A program made the position numbers and the translations under genes. Shown piece after piece: positions 23,225 through 36,115 of a DNA stretch of 64,000 nucleotides. The notes beneath the pieces are model-generated. The model searched no databases. It was not told the DNA's origin and saw nothing but the letters and a program-made list of their open reading frames with translations. The stretch's first letter is position 1, and each line of letters begins with the position of its first letter. Source of the stretch: Pelobates cultripes (Eukaryota; Chordata; Amphibia; Anura; Pelobatidae); assembly GCA_933207985.1 (NCBI GenBank), contig OW240921.1, positions 97,120,684-97,184,683 of the forward strand, written 5' to 3'.

Positions 23225-23710
23225 TGGTGATTACGATTATTAATATAGCGCTAACCTATTCTACAGCGCTATAAAATAGGAAACAAAATAAACATTTAAT
23301 TGTAACAAAACAGTAGGCGAAAAGGGCCCTGCCCCTATGAGCTTACAATCTAAAAGGATGAGGGATAAATACATAAAGAGAAGCAAGAATATAGAGCATT
23401 TTAAATGTACCCAAGGATGGGACAGCGCAGTAGGTGGGAGATGTTAGAGGAAGGTTGCAGGGAATGATGGTTTAAGGGTAGCGCTAGTAGGCTTATTAAA
23501 ACAAGTGATAAGGGGTGCGAGAACAGGACTGTAACAGGTCGTTGGCAGAGTGAAAAGGAGGAGATGTAAGCAAGGGCAGTTATGTATAGCATGGTATGTA
23601 AGCACCAAACATTGAACTAAATCCATAATGAAAGAGGAATTAGTGTGGAGACTAAGAGAGGAGTGAGATTACCTGGACATGGGATAGATGAGGCTGGCAG
23701 AGGAGTTTAT
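23225..23710 (-). repeat. Anuran-type interspersed repeat tail
   Basis: The left edge (ATATAGCGCTAACCTATTCTACAGCGCT) and AGGGCCCTGCCCCTATGAGC followed by TTACAATCT resemble, in reverse, the GTAAGCTC..GGGCAGGGCCCT..GCGCT tails widespread in frog retroelements. About 480 bp of GA-rich sequence follows. Family not assigned. Confidence 0.45.
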
Positions 23711-24719
23711 TATGCAAACTGGTACAGCATCAGCCACTTATAACTATAATTTGCTACTGTGCAGTGATTTACACAAGGAGCTGAGGGAGTCGATGACAAA
23801 AATTGATGGATGGTTGCAATTGATTGATGTGCACAAGAACTCATGTTGATGGTGGGGCAAGCTGTTTGCCAGGCTTTGCACTTTAGAAGTTGAAAGGTCA
23901 CTAGGTTATCAAATAACCACAGTTTGCAATTGACTGATAAAGCTGCGGCAGTGTCTATATATGATGGATGCTAATATTACGACAGTTTTAGGCCTGTGAA
24001 TTAAGTTAGATTTGTTAGACATTTGGTGAAGCCAATGATTTGTACAATAATTTCTACTGCAGCCAAAATCACAAGCCAAGCAAAATTACACCGGATAAAA
24101 TAAATTCAAAGTATAGAGGATATATATACTTTTATTGTTTGTGAAATATACTAGACAGATGTTCTTCCTACATTCCTGTATCTCCTGCTGCCTATGCCTC
24201 CATACCATTGTCTATTTCTCCGCAGTTCACTTCCTGCTGTCAAATTGAACGTAAAACATTGATTGGAGCTGACTGCTCACTAGCCAATTTACGGCTTCCG
24301 TGTTCATATCTCCTAACTTGAACAGCAGAGCAGACAGAAATTATGACATACGAGCAAAAACATCTTCAAAGATTATAGAAAGCTTTGAGGCATGATTCTA
24401 GACAGAAATGAATGGAAGCATCTTGATAATCACCTGCAATAGGTTTTCTCTTTAGCTGATTAGGCGACTTCTTTGTAACATGATCCTAAAGTTCACAAGA
24501 GTTTGCAAATCAGACTTAAATTTAAAATAAATGTATATACATACATGAAAACAAAAGCATATTAACACAAGTTACTATTTGTTTTAAATTGTGGAATAAA
24601 TGTATTAATTAAATTTGATGTGATTTACAGTACAAATATAGTACAAATGATCAAATGTAATGTTCAAGCAATTGACTAGAATTTGATTTTGTTCACTTGA
24701 CAAAGGCATTATGTATCAT
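23711..24719. other. Unannotated spacer
   Basis: Unique-looking sequence with no supported feature. Confidence 0.4.
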
Positions 24720-24832
24720 ACAGTAAGTAGCAAGTGGTGTAATACAGTAAGTACAGTAAAGAGTGGTGTAATACAGTAAGTACAGTAGTAAGTGGTGTAA
24801 TACAGTATGTACAGTAAGTAGCAAATGGTCCC
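24720..24832. repeat. Small minisatellite
   Basis: Three to four tandem units of about 30-35 bp built on AGTGGTGTAATACAGTA followed by AGTACAGTA. Confidence 0.9.
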
Positions 24833-25129
24833 CTATTATTATTAGCTACTTTGATCATATGTTAACCTGCTTAAGCTCTTTTTATACTTACCTCTTTGTT
24901 AACTGGCCTCATTCTTCCCCCTTCTTGTTTTAATGACATTTTCTGGTAAACATCTGCTAGGTTTTTTACCAGCTCCGAGATTCACTTCGTGCTGCTGCAC
25001 GCTCCTTCTCCTACAACATCATCGTGGAGGTGCTGTTTCGGTAATGATTGTCCAGTCCAATGCTTCTCATAGAGAAGCATCAGGGATGATATCCACGTGT
25101 GAAGTGGCTGAGTGATACTCGATCATGTT

Positions 25130-25310
25130 GGGGAAGCACCCTCTAGTGGCTCTCCGGAATACAGCCACTAGAGGTGTGTTTAACACTGAAAACATTGCTC
25201 TATCTATTAAATTGCAATGTTTTAGATTACAGTATTAAAACTAAAGGACCACTGCACCCAGACCACTTCAATGGGTTCTTACTTTACTGAAGCTGAACAT
25301 AAATCAAAAC
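25130..25310. mobile_element. T2-type MITE fragment
   Basis: It carries the same short hairpin (CCTCTAGTGGCT...AGCCACTAGAGG) and the terminal motif AAAGGACCACTGCACCCAGACCACTTCA as the MITE at 506-996, in rearranged form and without a clear partner end. A broken copy. Confidence 0.5.
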
Positions 25311-26721
25311 ATGAAAACCTGGATGAATCTTTCTCCCACCCATGTTTGTCAATTCAGATGTACTTGATTCTACACATCTGGGACCAATAGCTGAATCTAC
25401 TAATTTCAAAAGATGACCGTATACGACAGGCCATTGTGAGTAGCTATGAAAAATTGTTACCTTCTTACTACCTTATTCCTACAATAAAAATATTCTCAAC
25501 ACTGTTTCTTTATAGATGTCCCTTCTTGACTACCTTTCCCGATATATGAATGTGTGCGAGAAGTGCAAGGTCATTCCAACCAAGAAGGTAGTCATATCCT
25601 GTGCCCGCTGCAACTTTGTTACAATTCTATGTGTGCTGGAGTGACCATTTTGCCAATATAAGGCATGTTTGCACATTTGGGATATTGTTCTTAGTGAACG
25701 AGACATATATGTTTGTCTGTATGGTTTTTGTATGTAGTCTGTATGCTTTTATCATGTATGAATTGTTGAGGTTAAAATGCAGTAATTTATGTCTCTATAT
25801 AATTGATTGCAGAATTATGAAATTCTTTCTACTCAACTGACGGAATCTTTGGGTAGAGTATGAGAGTCTACCTACTGCACTTAGAACATATATCCCCAAT
25901 GTGAAATGTTTTATGCTCTGGCTAATTATATCAACAATGTTTCACAGGCCATTCTAAAAGTACATACTTCTGGGTTAAAGCCAGCAAAATGTAGAAGACA
26001 GCCTGCAGCCCTCATTTTACATGCAATCCTGATGTATATGTTTTTGAAAGCATCCCTAAATAAATAGCAATGTGGTCACCCTTGTGTGTGCCAAGGAATT
26101 TCCTTGGATGGTAAAATGGAAAGTTGCCATGAGAACATCAAATGTGAGTGAACATCTTCCAACACAGGTATGCTTTTGCTTACATCTATTTTAGAACATT
26201 ATTTCTCCTGCAAGGTCAGACAGATGTTCCCAGTTTGTAAGCATATTTTCTTTTTAAATAAAACACACATTTTAGCATTTCTTAATGAAAACAACTTGGT
26301 TCTGTGCCGCTTAATTGCCTTCCACTGTCAAGGCCATTGTATGCCTGTAGCATTCATTTAAATGGACATTTTAAGGAGGCTATGCTGACTGTTGCTGTAT
26401 GCATTACAGAAATAAAGCAAAAAAATGCACACAAAAAATTATAATAAAGTTACATTTAATTACTCCTGAATGTTCCTTTTTTTTCAGTTAATATCTGGAT
26501 TATAGAGCTAACCCATCAGCATTATCCAGGAAGTGGCAATTTCCAGCCTACTTTATGCACGGCATCTATGGGAAATGGACTAGAAGTGGTCACAAAGGCA
26601 GTAGGACTGCTAAGTGGTCTCATTTATTTACTTATTCATTTATTAATTGCAATTAATGAGGCAGTAAGAATCAGCCTAATCTGCGCGTGTGTACAGATTT
26701 CTAGATCATTTTGCAGATATG
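25311..26721. other. Unannotated spacer
   Basis: No supported gene. A short exon-like segment at 25,516-25,590 was considered and rejected. Confidence 0.4.
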
Positions 26722-27403
26722 TGCTTTATCAGGGCCGGATTAAGAGCACAGTGGGCCTGGTGCTGACAGTTATGATGGGCCTATTTACGGAATCTTATTG
26801 ACCAAAAACACTAAAACAATCATACCTCCCAAGCGTCATGTATCGATGGAGATGGTGCTGGAGTGAAACTCATAGGATGCAGCTATAAGAAAACACATAC
26901 TCTATGCTAATTTCTCTCTAATTTATGTTTTCATCTTTCAAGTAAATCCATAACCCCTAACAGCAGTGTCCAGTGAAGCAGGAAGTCAATGGGCAGGGTA
27001 AAAGGGTGTGCCACTGGCGCGAATCACGTGACAAGACCTGCCAAAAGGGGTGAACATGCCCAAAAAGTGCTGCCTGCCAATCCTGCAGGCTGTCCAACTA
27101 AGGGCATACTATGAAGGCAGCACCTTGAGCTTGACATAAATGCGTCTAATGATGCGCTCACTCCATTCTTTCTAAGGACTGTCCCCTAGCACTCGCTGGT
27201 CCACTTGTCACCTTGCCTTCTTACTAGCAGGCAGAAGTTCCTGGTATAGTGTGAGACAGAGAAAAGGTGTCTGCAGTGAGTGTAGAAGAAAGGGGATATG
27301 CCACAGTGTTAGAGAGACCAACGTCTGCATTACCTAAACTAACTTTAATGTCAGCCAGTGCACACAAGTTTTGTTCCCATACATCCCTCTTAAGCTTCCA
27401 AAC

Positions 27404-27923
27404 TTAAAGGGACACTATAGTCACCAGAACAACTACAGCTTATTGTATTTGTTCTGGTAAGTAGAATCATTCCATTCAGGCTTTTTGCAGTAAACACTGT
27501 CTTTTCAGAGAAAATAACTCCACTGGCGCTCCTTAGATGGCTGCTAGAGGTGCTTCCTGGGGCAGTACTGCCTAGTGTGCAGCACTGCCATTCAGTGTCT
27601 CCACCCTCTGCATGCAGACACTGAACTTTCCTCATAGAGATGCATTGATTCAATTTATCTTTATGAGGAGATGCTGATTGGCCAGGGCTATGTTGGACTT
27701 GTGCTGGCTCTGCCCCTGATCTGCCTAGTTGACAGTCTCAGCCAATCCTATGGGGAAGTATTGTAATTTCTCAGACCACCACTTCTGAGCCAGCAGCTGC
27801 AGAATTGAATACAAGTAATATTTTACTATATTAAGGGAGGCAAGAAGGGGCCAGGGTGGTGGTTTTAACATAATAGGGTCAGAAATACAGGATTGTGTTC
27901 CTAACCCTATAGTGCTCCTTTAA
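27404..27923. mobile_element. T2/Kolobok-type MITE nested in hAT
   Basis: TTAAAGGGACACTATAGTCACC at 27,404 and AGTGCTCCTTTAA ending at 27,923. It is homologous along its length to the MITE at 993-1,592 (shared ends, ACACTGTCTTTTCAGAG block, CTGATTGGCCAGGGCT block). Bounded by TTAA on both sides. Confidence 0.85.
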
Positions 27924-28105
27924 GCAAGAGTATGTGAAGAGTAGTTAAGGTTTCCACCTTTCTTGGGAAAAAATACCAGCCTTAATCATTTGTATAATTA
28001 ATTAGTTATGCGTGACATCACATGATGTAAATCACAAGGAGTGATATCAGAGAAAATTCTGTAAAATCACCAACAAACTACTCACAGTTTGATTCTGAAG
28101 TATAG

Positions 28106-29430
28106 ATGGATTGCTCCCAGTGTCTCCTTGTCTCCCAGTGTCTCAGTCTCGCAAGTCACCTAGTGTCTCAGTGTCCCTATGTATCACAGTGTCAGTGTCC
28201 CCATGTCGCCCAGTCCCCTAGTCTCCCAGTGTCTGTGTCCCCATTTCTACCAGTGTCCCAATGTCCCACTGTGTCCCCATGTCACTAGGATACTGGGGAC
28301 ACTGAGAGACATGGGATCACAGAGAGACCCGGGGACACAGAGAAATGGGGACACTGGGATACATGGGGACACTGAGACATTTAGGGAAACTGGGAGAAAT
28401 GGGGACACTGAGACACTAGGGACACAGACACTGGGAGACATGGGGACACAAACATTTGGGGACACTAAGACACTAGGGACAAAGACATGGGAACACAGAC
28501 ACTGGGAGACTAGGGGACACTGGCTGGGAGACAGACACTTGGCGACACTGGGAGACATGGGTACAGTTGTGGACATAGACATGTGGACACTGGGACATAT
28601 AGGGACACTGGGAGACATGGGGACACAGGCACACTGAGACACTAGGAACACAGACACTGGGAGACATGGAGACACTGAAACATTTGGGGACACTAAGACA
28701 CTAGGGACACAGACGCTGGGAGACTAGGGGACACTGGGAGACTAAGGGATACTGGGAGACTAAGGGACACTGGCTGGGAGACAGTTGTGGACATAGACAT
28801 GGGGACACACACATGGGGACACTAGGCACACTGAGAGACATGGGACACAGACACTGGGAGACTTGGGGACACTGAGACACTAGGGACACTGGCTGGGGGA
28901 CATAGTGTCTCCGTGTGCCAATGTCTCAGTGTCTCCCAATGTCCCTATGTCTCACAGCGTCTCCATGTGTCTCAGCATCCCCATGTGTCCCAGTGTCCCC
29001 TAGTGTCTCAGTGTCCCCATTTGTCCCCTAGTGTCTCAGTGTCCCCATGTGTCCCCTAGTGTCTGTGTCCCCTAGTGTCTGTGTCCCCTAGTGTCTCAGT
29101 GTCCCATATGTCCCCTAGTGTCTCAGTGTCCCCATGTGTCCCCTAGTGTCTGTGTCCCCATGTGTCCCCTAGTGTCTGTGTCTCAGTGTCCCCAGTGTCT
29201 GTGTCCCCATGTGTCCCCTCAGTGTCTGTGTCTCAGTGTCCCCATTTGTCCCCTAGTGTCTCAGTGTCCCCATGTGTCCCCTAGTGTCTGTGTCCCCATG
29301 TGTCCCCTAGTGTCTGTGTCCCATGTGTCCCCTAGTGTCTGTGTCCCCTAGTGTCTCAGTGTCCCATATGTCCCCTAGTGTCTCAGTGTCCCCATGTGCC
29401 CCCTAGTGTCTCAATGTCCGATGTGTCCCT
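28106..29430. repeat. GTGTCCC minisatellite with two strand-polarity switches
   Basis: Imperfect short units of the type CAGTGTCCCCATGTGTCCCC and TAGTGTCTCAGTGTCC fill the region. From 28,106 to about 28,287 the pyrimidine/GT-rich strand is on top. From about 28,288 to 28,905 the complement (GGGACACTGGGAGACAT) is on top. From about 28,906 to 29,430 the first orientation returns. The middle block is therefore inverted relative to both flanks and could fold back on either of them. Open frames here (repeats of SVSPCLPVSQC) are products of the repeat. Confidence 0.92.
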
Positions 29431-29855
29431 GCTGCCTTTCCCCCCATCCCTCACTTACCTGAGCTGTAGAGCTGCTGTCTGGACTCTGTGCTGTGTAGCT
29501 GCTCCCCCACGGATCAGTGAGTAGTAGAGAGAGGCAGGGAGGGATATTCTGTAACTTCCTATCCCTGCCTCTCTCCACACACAGTGACCCCTACTGGCCG
29601 GTGCTGGTATTGCAGAGTAATTTCCAATTATTCTGAGAAAATTACCTGCATTTGTATTGCCGGTATTACTGCAATACCGGCACGGCCAGGCAGCCTCAAA
29701 TACCGTCTGTGCCATTAAAATACCAGTCAGGTGGCAAACCTAAGAGTAGTGTGTAAAAAAAAAAAATTTTTTTTTTTTAATGGGCCTATTCCATGGGCCT
29801 GGGCCTGGAGCTGCAGCTCCATCAGCCCCTATGTTAATCCGGCCCTGTGCTTTAT

Positions 29856-31176
29856 AGATAATATCACATGAGGATGAAAATGACCATTTTCACCATAATA
29901 AATCCAAAGAACATTGATGGTTAAGATGCCTGGATTGTCACTTTAAGTCTATCGGACATTTAATTACACACAATGATTCAGAAATTCTAGCAATTCTACA
30001 TCTTCCTAGCAGAAATAAAAGTTTCATATATTTTAGCCTAATTACGGATTTCACAGCCCACTTCTGGTTTGCAAAAACAGAGATATAGATAGAATTCTAC
30101 AGAAAGGAAGGAGGCAGAGAACGGCAACATTACAACAAGCAGAACGTGATTCCAATGTACGAACGAGGGCCTCTTAACAGTTACATATTTAAAAACTATT
30201 TGCAACTGCTGAAGAACTGATTAACTCTTCTCTGTTGAGAGGTGACAGGTGTTTAGCTGCTCAGTTGATCAGAACAGCTGCAGTGTTAGAGAGGCTGTAG
30301 GTCATGGGAGAGTTGTATGGAAAAGGACTGCACAGCAAACTCTATCTGCCTGATACCTCCAGTTTTAAACTGTTTCTCTCCAAATCTGTAAGGCTTAGCG
30401 ATGACCTACACCACCCGGGTATGTCTTAAAGCAACAGAGCGTTTTCATACGGACATGTCTAAGTAAACTACATACATAATTTTACAATGTATTCGTATGA
30501 AAGCTCTTATAAGACGTTCGCTTCAGCTTCAGTCCTTATAGCACAGATGTCCTGGACTGTGCATAGAGCTACATTTTAAAATATTTTAAAAACAAACGGA
30601 AAGGAGGAGGGGAAAATACAGTTTGTCCTCTGTACCCCATAGCTCCCTGTTAGTTTCTATTGACTTCTATGTGTAGAACTGGTGAAAGGGTGCATTCAAC
30701 CTTACCATAAAGGGCACAAATTATATTTTGTAAACATTTACTAAACACAAAATTAAAGTGTTTAATTAAGTCCAGTATTTAGTAAATAAAAACAGGCGTG
30801 CACAAACGCCTTTTACAAACAAATTGATTTGTCCGAAGCAAAAGCAAACAATAAAGCTATCGATTCTTCTATTTATTTAGTAGAATAATCTATTAACTTG
30901 GGTGTCGATTAAAAAGCTTTTGATTCGGAATTAATTGTTTCATTTATGTTTGAAAGTTTCTATTTTTTTTTAACGTCTATATAAAACCTTACGAGGCATT
31001 ATCACATTATTGTGACATATATCATTATATACTTTTTGTATCATCCTTTTAGGGATTTAATAAAGTTTTGATTTATACATTTTTAATGTTTTCTCATTCC
31101 AATGTACTTGTACTTTAATAAGGGTAATAGGATTGTTATTGAGCTTGTATCTCACTAGTCTGTACTAATCTTCTTA
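29856..31176. other. Unannotated spacer
   Basis: Unique AT-rich DNA with no supported feature. Confidence 0.4.
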
Positions 31177-31542
31177 TTCATTATTAGAGATGTCGCGAAC
31201 TGTCCGCCGAACTGTTCGCGAACTGTCCGCCGGCGAACAATAGCGTGTTCGCGTTGGGCGAACATATCCGATTTCCGGTCCGCCCCCTATACGTCATCAT
31301 TGAGTAAACTTTGACCCGGAACCTCACAGTCAGCAGACACTTCCTGGGAGGGAGGGTCTGCTGCTGATTGGGTGGAATGTGTCTGCTGGCTGTGAGGTTC
31401 CGGGTCAAAGTTTACTCAATGATGATGTATAGGGGGCGGACTGGAAATCGGATATGTTCGCCCAACGCGAACACGCTATTGTTCGCCGGCGGACAGTTTG
31501 CGAACAGTTCGGCGGACAGTTCGCGACATCTCTATTCATTAT
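31177..31542. mobile_element. Palindromic hAT MITE, 350 bp
   Basis: The element 31,185-31,534 begins TAGAGATGTCGCGAACTG and ends with its inverse CGCGACATCTCTA, flanked by the 8-bp duplication TTCATTAT (31,177-31,184 and 31,535-31,542). Almost the whole length is one inverted repeat: arms of about 150 bp match nearly perfectly around a loop near 31,340-31,375. Inner arm text TCATTGAGTAAACTTTGAC also occurs, slightly changed, in the hAT-type elements at 55,400 and 57,610, linking the family. CpG-rich and non-coding; open frames on both strands mirror each other because of the palindrome. Confidence 0.9.
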
Positions 31543-31914
31543 CACATTATTGAATCATGTTAAAAGGTCTAAAATGCCACTGCTATTCAGTGCTATTGTA
31601 CATAATGCAGCTTAATAATTAAAGGTCTGCCTGTATATGATTGTAGATCCTCTATTTGTTACTTGTAATGTGCGATCTGGCAATTTTGCTTTTTTAGACC
31701 CCTTTGTGTTGCTTCATTTTGTTTTGAAAACTCACAAATCAAAACTCAATCAGATCTCTTTCATAGTTGACGCAGAAATGTTTTATTACTACACTGAAGC
31801 CTCAATTCAAAAGTATTAGCAAAAAACTGTCGGAAATTATTCATTCGATTTGGTTTGTATTTTTATCGAATTTCAGCTACATTTAATGCCAGATAAACAG
31901 GATGGCTGGTTGAA

Positions 31915-32540
31915 AAAAAACCTCTAATAAATGTGCCTGAGAAACTAATTTATTTCTACACCTCTCGCATAACACCTCTCGCCATGATATGAGTGAAGGC
32001 ATGTTCACTAAACAGTGAGCAGTCAGTGTCTCCTCACTGTAATAAAAGACTAGTGACTTGGCAGCTATAGCTGCCCAATCATTAGTAATGTGCAGGGGAA
32101 ACCTGATCCCCTTGTCCCCACCCATGGGAATTGGATAGGGAATTCAATTAAAAAAAGGTGAAATGGTCAGATTAATGTCCACCCACTGCCCCCATAGGGG
32201 GGTATAAATTAAATAGATACGGTGAGAAAATTCCCACACAAGTCTCCATCTGACTTATCTGACGGGGCACTTATAGAGACTTTTCCCACCATGCAACCTC
32301 TGTCTGTGAAGAGCACTCGTGGGGAGAAGGATCATTTTTTTGTCACATTTTTGATTTTCAAATTTTTTTGTGTGTTTTTTATTTCATTTTCCGTTTTCAT
32401 TTATTTTATTTTATGCTCATAGCATAGCAAGTGGGGGTATGGGGAGGTTTATTGACCTCCCTGGTACTAATGTGGAGGTAATATTGACCTCCCCCCCCCC
32501 CCTTACAGGATTTATTTTAACTGTGTGTCCGCTGGCTGCT
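31915..32540 (+). mobile_element. Diverged fragment of the promoter-bearing hAT-type element
   Basis: The text GGCATGTTCACTAAACAGTGAGCAGTCAGTG followed by CTCACTGTAATAAAA parallels GGCATGTCTAGTAAGCAGTGAGCAGCCAG..CTCACTGTAAAA in the element at 53,854-55,507. A TATAAATTAA sequence at 32,202 and a later CCCC run (32,492-32,503) occupy positions equivalent to that element's TATA box and C-rich satellite. No terminal repeats remain. Confidence 0.4.
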
Positions 32541-34854
32541 AATGTAAAAAAATATATATATTTCAACAGCTTTTGGAAGTTGTTATTTTCAAAGCCATTT
32601 ATTGAGCGTTATATCTTCAGTAAATGCTATTAGATCATAGAATCCGATCAATTCAATGGAAATTACATAAACAAGTCTCGATATTTTTTAACACTGTGTA
32701 TTAAAGGGAAAGGCCTATCCTGATCTGTTAAACTGGCGATACTCATGATTGGCTGATAGGTAATCAAGACCTGAATTGTAATAAGAGTAAAGAAACAAAA
32801 TGCTAAATTTAGGCAAAAAGTGATAATCTAGAAAAATGATCAAAACGCTTTCATAGCTACATCCTGGTTATTTCATTCTAAATGTTACAATTCTGTTTTC
32901 AGCTCTCTTTATTTCAGTGCTTAATGAACAAGCTCCATGCTGTTAACAGTTGGTTGGCAATCAACCTAATGGATTACTTCTGAAGGAGGGGAAACACAGA
33001 TAATACTATATATTAGCATTAGTAAGTTGGATAGCATACATTAACATGAAGACATAGAGATTTGTTTTGTTCAGAACTTGTCTGAATTTGAGCTCATCGT
33101 TCGGGTGAATTCCAAGCCGAAATATATCACACGCCAAACAAAACTGACAATGGCCGAACATGTTTATTTTGATTTGTGATTCTGAATTCTACCCATACCT
33201 TAAAAAAGAGACGATTCATGATTATGGGACAGTCACTAAATGATTTTATTCACAGATCAAGTGAGAAACTAATGGAAAAAAAAATCTATATTTATCGATT
33301 TAATAGTTATGTAATATATAAATATAGATTTTTCTTTACTATTCCTGTAGTTTTCCCCTCCATTGGTTACTTTTCCACACGTGATCTGTGAACCAAGTAG
33401 AAGGAAAATGAACCTATCAGTCTACTGAAAAATATATACCTAATATTTAGATTTTTGATTTCTTCCGGTCACTCTGATTCGCTTCCTGAGTCAGTTTATC
33501 AGTAACGAAATTCTACCGAGCTAAACCAACATAATGCCAAATTTCCACTGTCCTGCAAAATGTTTTCATTACGGAAAAAACAAACAAACTGTTGATCTAA
33601 TAAGGTTAGAATATCCCATTAAGTAAAAGAGTAATATGTCACTCAAAATCAGGTTGTCAACATAATGTTTTCGCAGCAAATTGCATAATATAAAACCTAA
33701 AACGTTTAAAGATTAATTTAATTAAATATAGAGATTAGAATATATTAGAAATATCTGAAAGTATAACTGTCCAGTTTGTAAGTACAAGAAATATGCTCAG
33801 TCACACATATTACAAAGTCGTTACATTTTGACAGCCAGTTGGTCTTTGTTCAACCTTGTCAATGTGCAATGTGTTAGTGATACAGATGCCAGGCACTGTG
33901 CCCACATGTATTCAAAATGTTTATGTTCTGTTATAATTTTAGGAATCTACATTCCCTAACTACCACTAGATTCAGTGCAAATGTCCACAAACATGGCATC
34001 TAAGAGTTTTGTTCCCCACTAAAATGACTTGAAATATTTATTTGCCTTGCCCTGTAATGTTTCTGCCCTTAAAAGAAGGATTTAAAGATTAATGTATGAT
34101 TACACCAGTAGCATGCAAATTGGGGCCAGGTGTCAGTCTGCCACTGGTGATGACCCTGCCCAATACTCTCTGTAGAGTAGACTTGCCGGACCATGATAGA
34201 GGATATTAATTATCCCCTGCCTGGTTTGCCACAAAGCTCTGTGCAACTTGCAGAGAGTGGACAGGGAGCCCTACACTGGAGGACTTGCAAGGGAGATAGG
34301 GAGACAATAGAGTTTGAGGACTGCAACCTGAGGGTAGAATTCTTCTGTTGATTAAAACAATTAGATATATGTTTGCAGGCAGAAGGCAGGAGGGAGGAAC
34401 TATGCAGGACTTGTGCTTGGGTTTGTGGCCCATATTCTGAATGATCTCCAGGGCTGAACTGGACCACTGGGATGTTTTCCAGGAGGCCAATCTGCCAAAA
34501 TATGATCAGTATGTATAACATGGTGGTGTTTGTAAGTAACTAAAGAGTGAGATAAAACATTGGTGTTAAGTCAACTAAGACCGAGTCGTTCACTAAAGCA
34601 AGTCTGTAAATGCTCCCTCATACTGTACTTGTCATATGGATGGAGGTTGCATGGATTTACTATGATACAGAACATCCACACAGAGATCTGGGAAATTTGT
34701 TTGCAAATCAAAGCCTCCCCAGGTCAAAAGTTGCTAGCTCTCCCTCCATTCTCTGCCCGCTACTCAGAAATCCCTGTCAGACCTGGAAAAGAATAATGGA
34801 GATCTTCTACCCTAGTCCCGTGAGGATACACGCTAAGAGTAGTTATTGGTAGTC
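32541..34854. other. Unannotated spacer
   Basis: AT-rich unique sequence to about 34,080, then more balanced sequence. Open frames at 34,206-34,521 (minus) and 34,560-34,852 (plus) show no family pattern. Confidence 0.4.
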
Positions 34855-35165
34855 AGGAGTTAGAGACACAAAGGGTTGAGATGGATAAGAGACACAAACA
34901 TTTGAGGTATAATAAGTGACACACACCGTTAAGGGCAGAGGTATAAAGGAAAAGAGGTTAAGGGGGGATAAGAGACACAATGAAGCTAGGAGACAAATAA
35001 AGGGGCAAAGACAAACACAGTAGGGTAAGGGAGGTTTAAACTACATATGATAGGATAAGGAGGATAATCGGGAGTTAAGAGACATACAAGTTGGCAAGGG
35101 GGTTTAGAGACATACAAGGGAGTGAATGAGGTGCAGAGAGTCAAGGTGGGAGGGAGGGGGCAACA
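34855..35165 (+). repeat. Degenerate purine-rich minisatellite
   Basis: Diverged units of the type GGATAAGAGACACAAA (GAGACACAAAGGG, AAGAGACACAAACA, AAGAGACACAATGA, AAGAGACATACAAG) recur about every 20-60 bp. Confidence 0.6.
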
Positions 35166-35890
35166 AACAAAAATCTCGGAGAGGATGCGAAAACATGATT
35201 TTGCCCCATGTGCCAGATAACATAGTTACATATCTACTTTATGCTTTTCCAAGTATTGACTCCACTAAAAATTCAGCTTCTATACAGAAATGTAATTTTG
35301 TTATATTTCATTGAGCAACGTGTTATACATGAAATTACTGTTTTGCCCTAAAAACATGATTCAAATAAATGTTTTAAAAGAGGTTGGAAGTTAATTAGCT
35401 ATTTCCTATGAATTCATAATTTCAAATTAATAGACATGTGCATTTGTATTTAAAGAGACTCTAGCATCTGAATTGTTGCTGTCTCTTATAAATGTACCAT
35501 TGATTTGTTTTGGAGTGTTTAGCAAGCATCAATAAAGTGCAATCAATAGCTCTATTTGTCCAAATCATGGCTGGGTCAGTGACTACATTAATAAATAGAA
35601 ACAAGCAGAAAATAAATGCTGAATGTATAAAATAAATGACAAGATGCATGTGGAATTATTTAATTAAATGTCAAACCAGCCATTGCCAAATCATTTGTAA
35701 AGGATTGTAAAAGGTATGCTGCATATCTACATACAGGTATATAAAAATGTAAACATAAAACAAGTATGTAGAACACTCTCACAAAGAAAATAATCTGTGC
35801 ATGTGTCTGTGTGTTTGTGTGTAAGCAAAAAAGTAAGTTTCCATTTATGCTTTTTTTCCCCCAAAAAATAAAATTCCTATATTATTCAAT
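35166..35890. other. Unannotated spacer
   Basis: AT-rich unique-looking sequence with a short TG-rich patch at 35,795-35,823. Confidence 0.4.
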
Positions 35891-36115
35891 TTAAAGGAAC
35901 ACTCTAAGCGCCATAACCACTAAAGCACATTTTAGTGGTTATGGTGTCATACAAGTTGGCACTCTCCCCTTTGTAAATATTCAAAGTGTTTTAGAATAAA
36001 TTCACGTATTACTTGGGGTTCACGTGGCATGGCCCCATGCCTCCTCTTAGCCCACAGGAGAGACAGACGCTTCTGCTTAGGAGTTTCCATTAGATCTCCT
36101 GCTAAGTCCTGCAGT
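35891..36115. mobile_element. T2-type MITE, left part
   Basis: TTAAAGGAACACTCTAAGCGCC at 35,891 with a terminal hairpin (CCATAACCACTAAAG/TTTAGTGGTTATGG). It stops at about 36,115 without the matching right end. Its last 40 bp (GGAGTTTCCATTAGATCTCC, AAGTCCTGCAG) are homologous to 44,596-44,640, suggesting related MITE pieces on both sides of the PLE cluster. Confidence 0.55.

Larger units (their letters stand above)
26722..29855. mobile_element. Non-autonomous hAT transposon, 3.1 kb, perfect 8-bp TSD
   Basis: CAGGGCCGGATTAAG at 26,730 pairs with TTAATCCGGCCCTG ending at 29,847, and TGCTTTAT flanks both sides (26,722-26,729 and 29,848-29,855). Eight-bp duplications and CAGGG-type ends define the hAT superfamily. 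No transposase sequence is present. The interior holds a nested T2 MITE (27,404-27,923), a 1.3-kb minisatellite (28,106-29,430) and GC-richer unique segments. An 86-codon frame near 29,455-29,715 has no family pattern. Mobilisation would need a related hAT transposase in trans. Confidence 0.9.

Noticed and set aside
25516..25590. Exon-like text (TTTCTTTATAG before ATGTCCCTTC, frame MSLLDYLSRYMNVCEKCK)
   Set aside because: No good donor, frame soon drifts into AT-rich sequence and no family is recognisable.
28179..28693. 150-codon frames on both strands
   Set aside because: Products of the GTGTCCC minisatellite; both strands open in register with the repeat.
28106..29430. CRISPR-like array
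   Set aside because: No constant repeat with unique spacers; units are imperfect and vertebrate context excludes it.
31184..31553. Matching frames on both strands at the palindromic MITE
   Set aside because: They are the same sequence read through the two arms of the palindrome.
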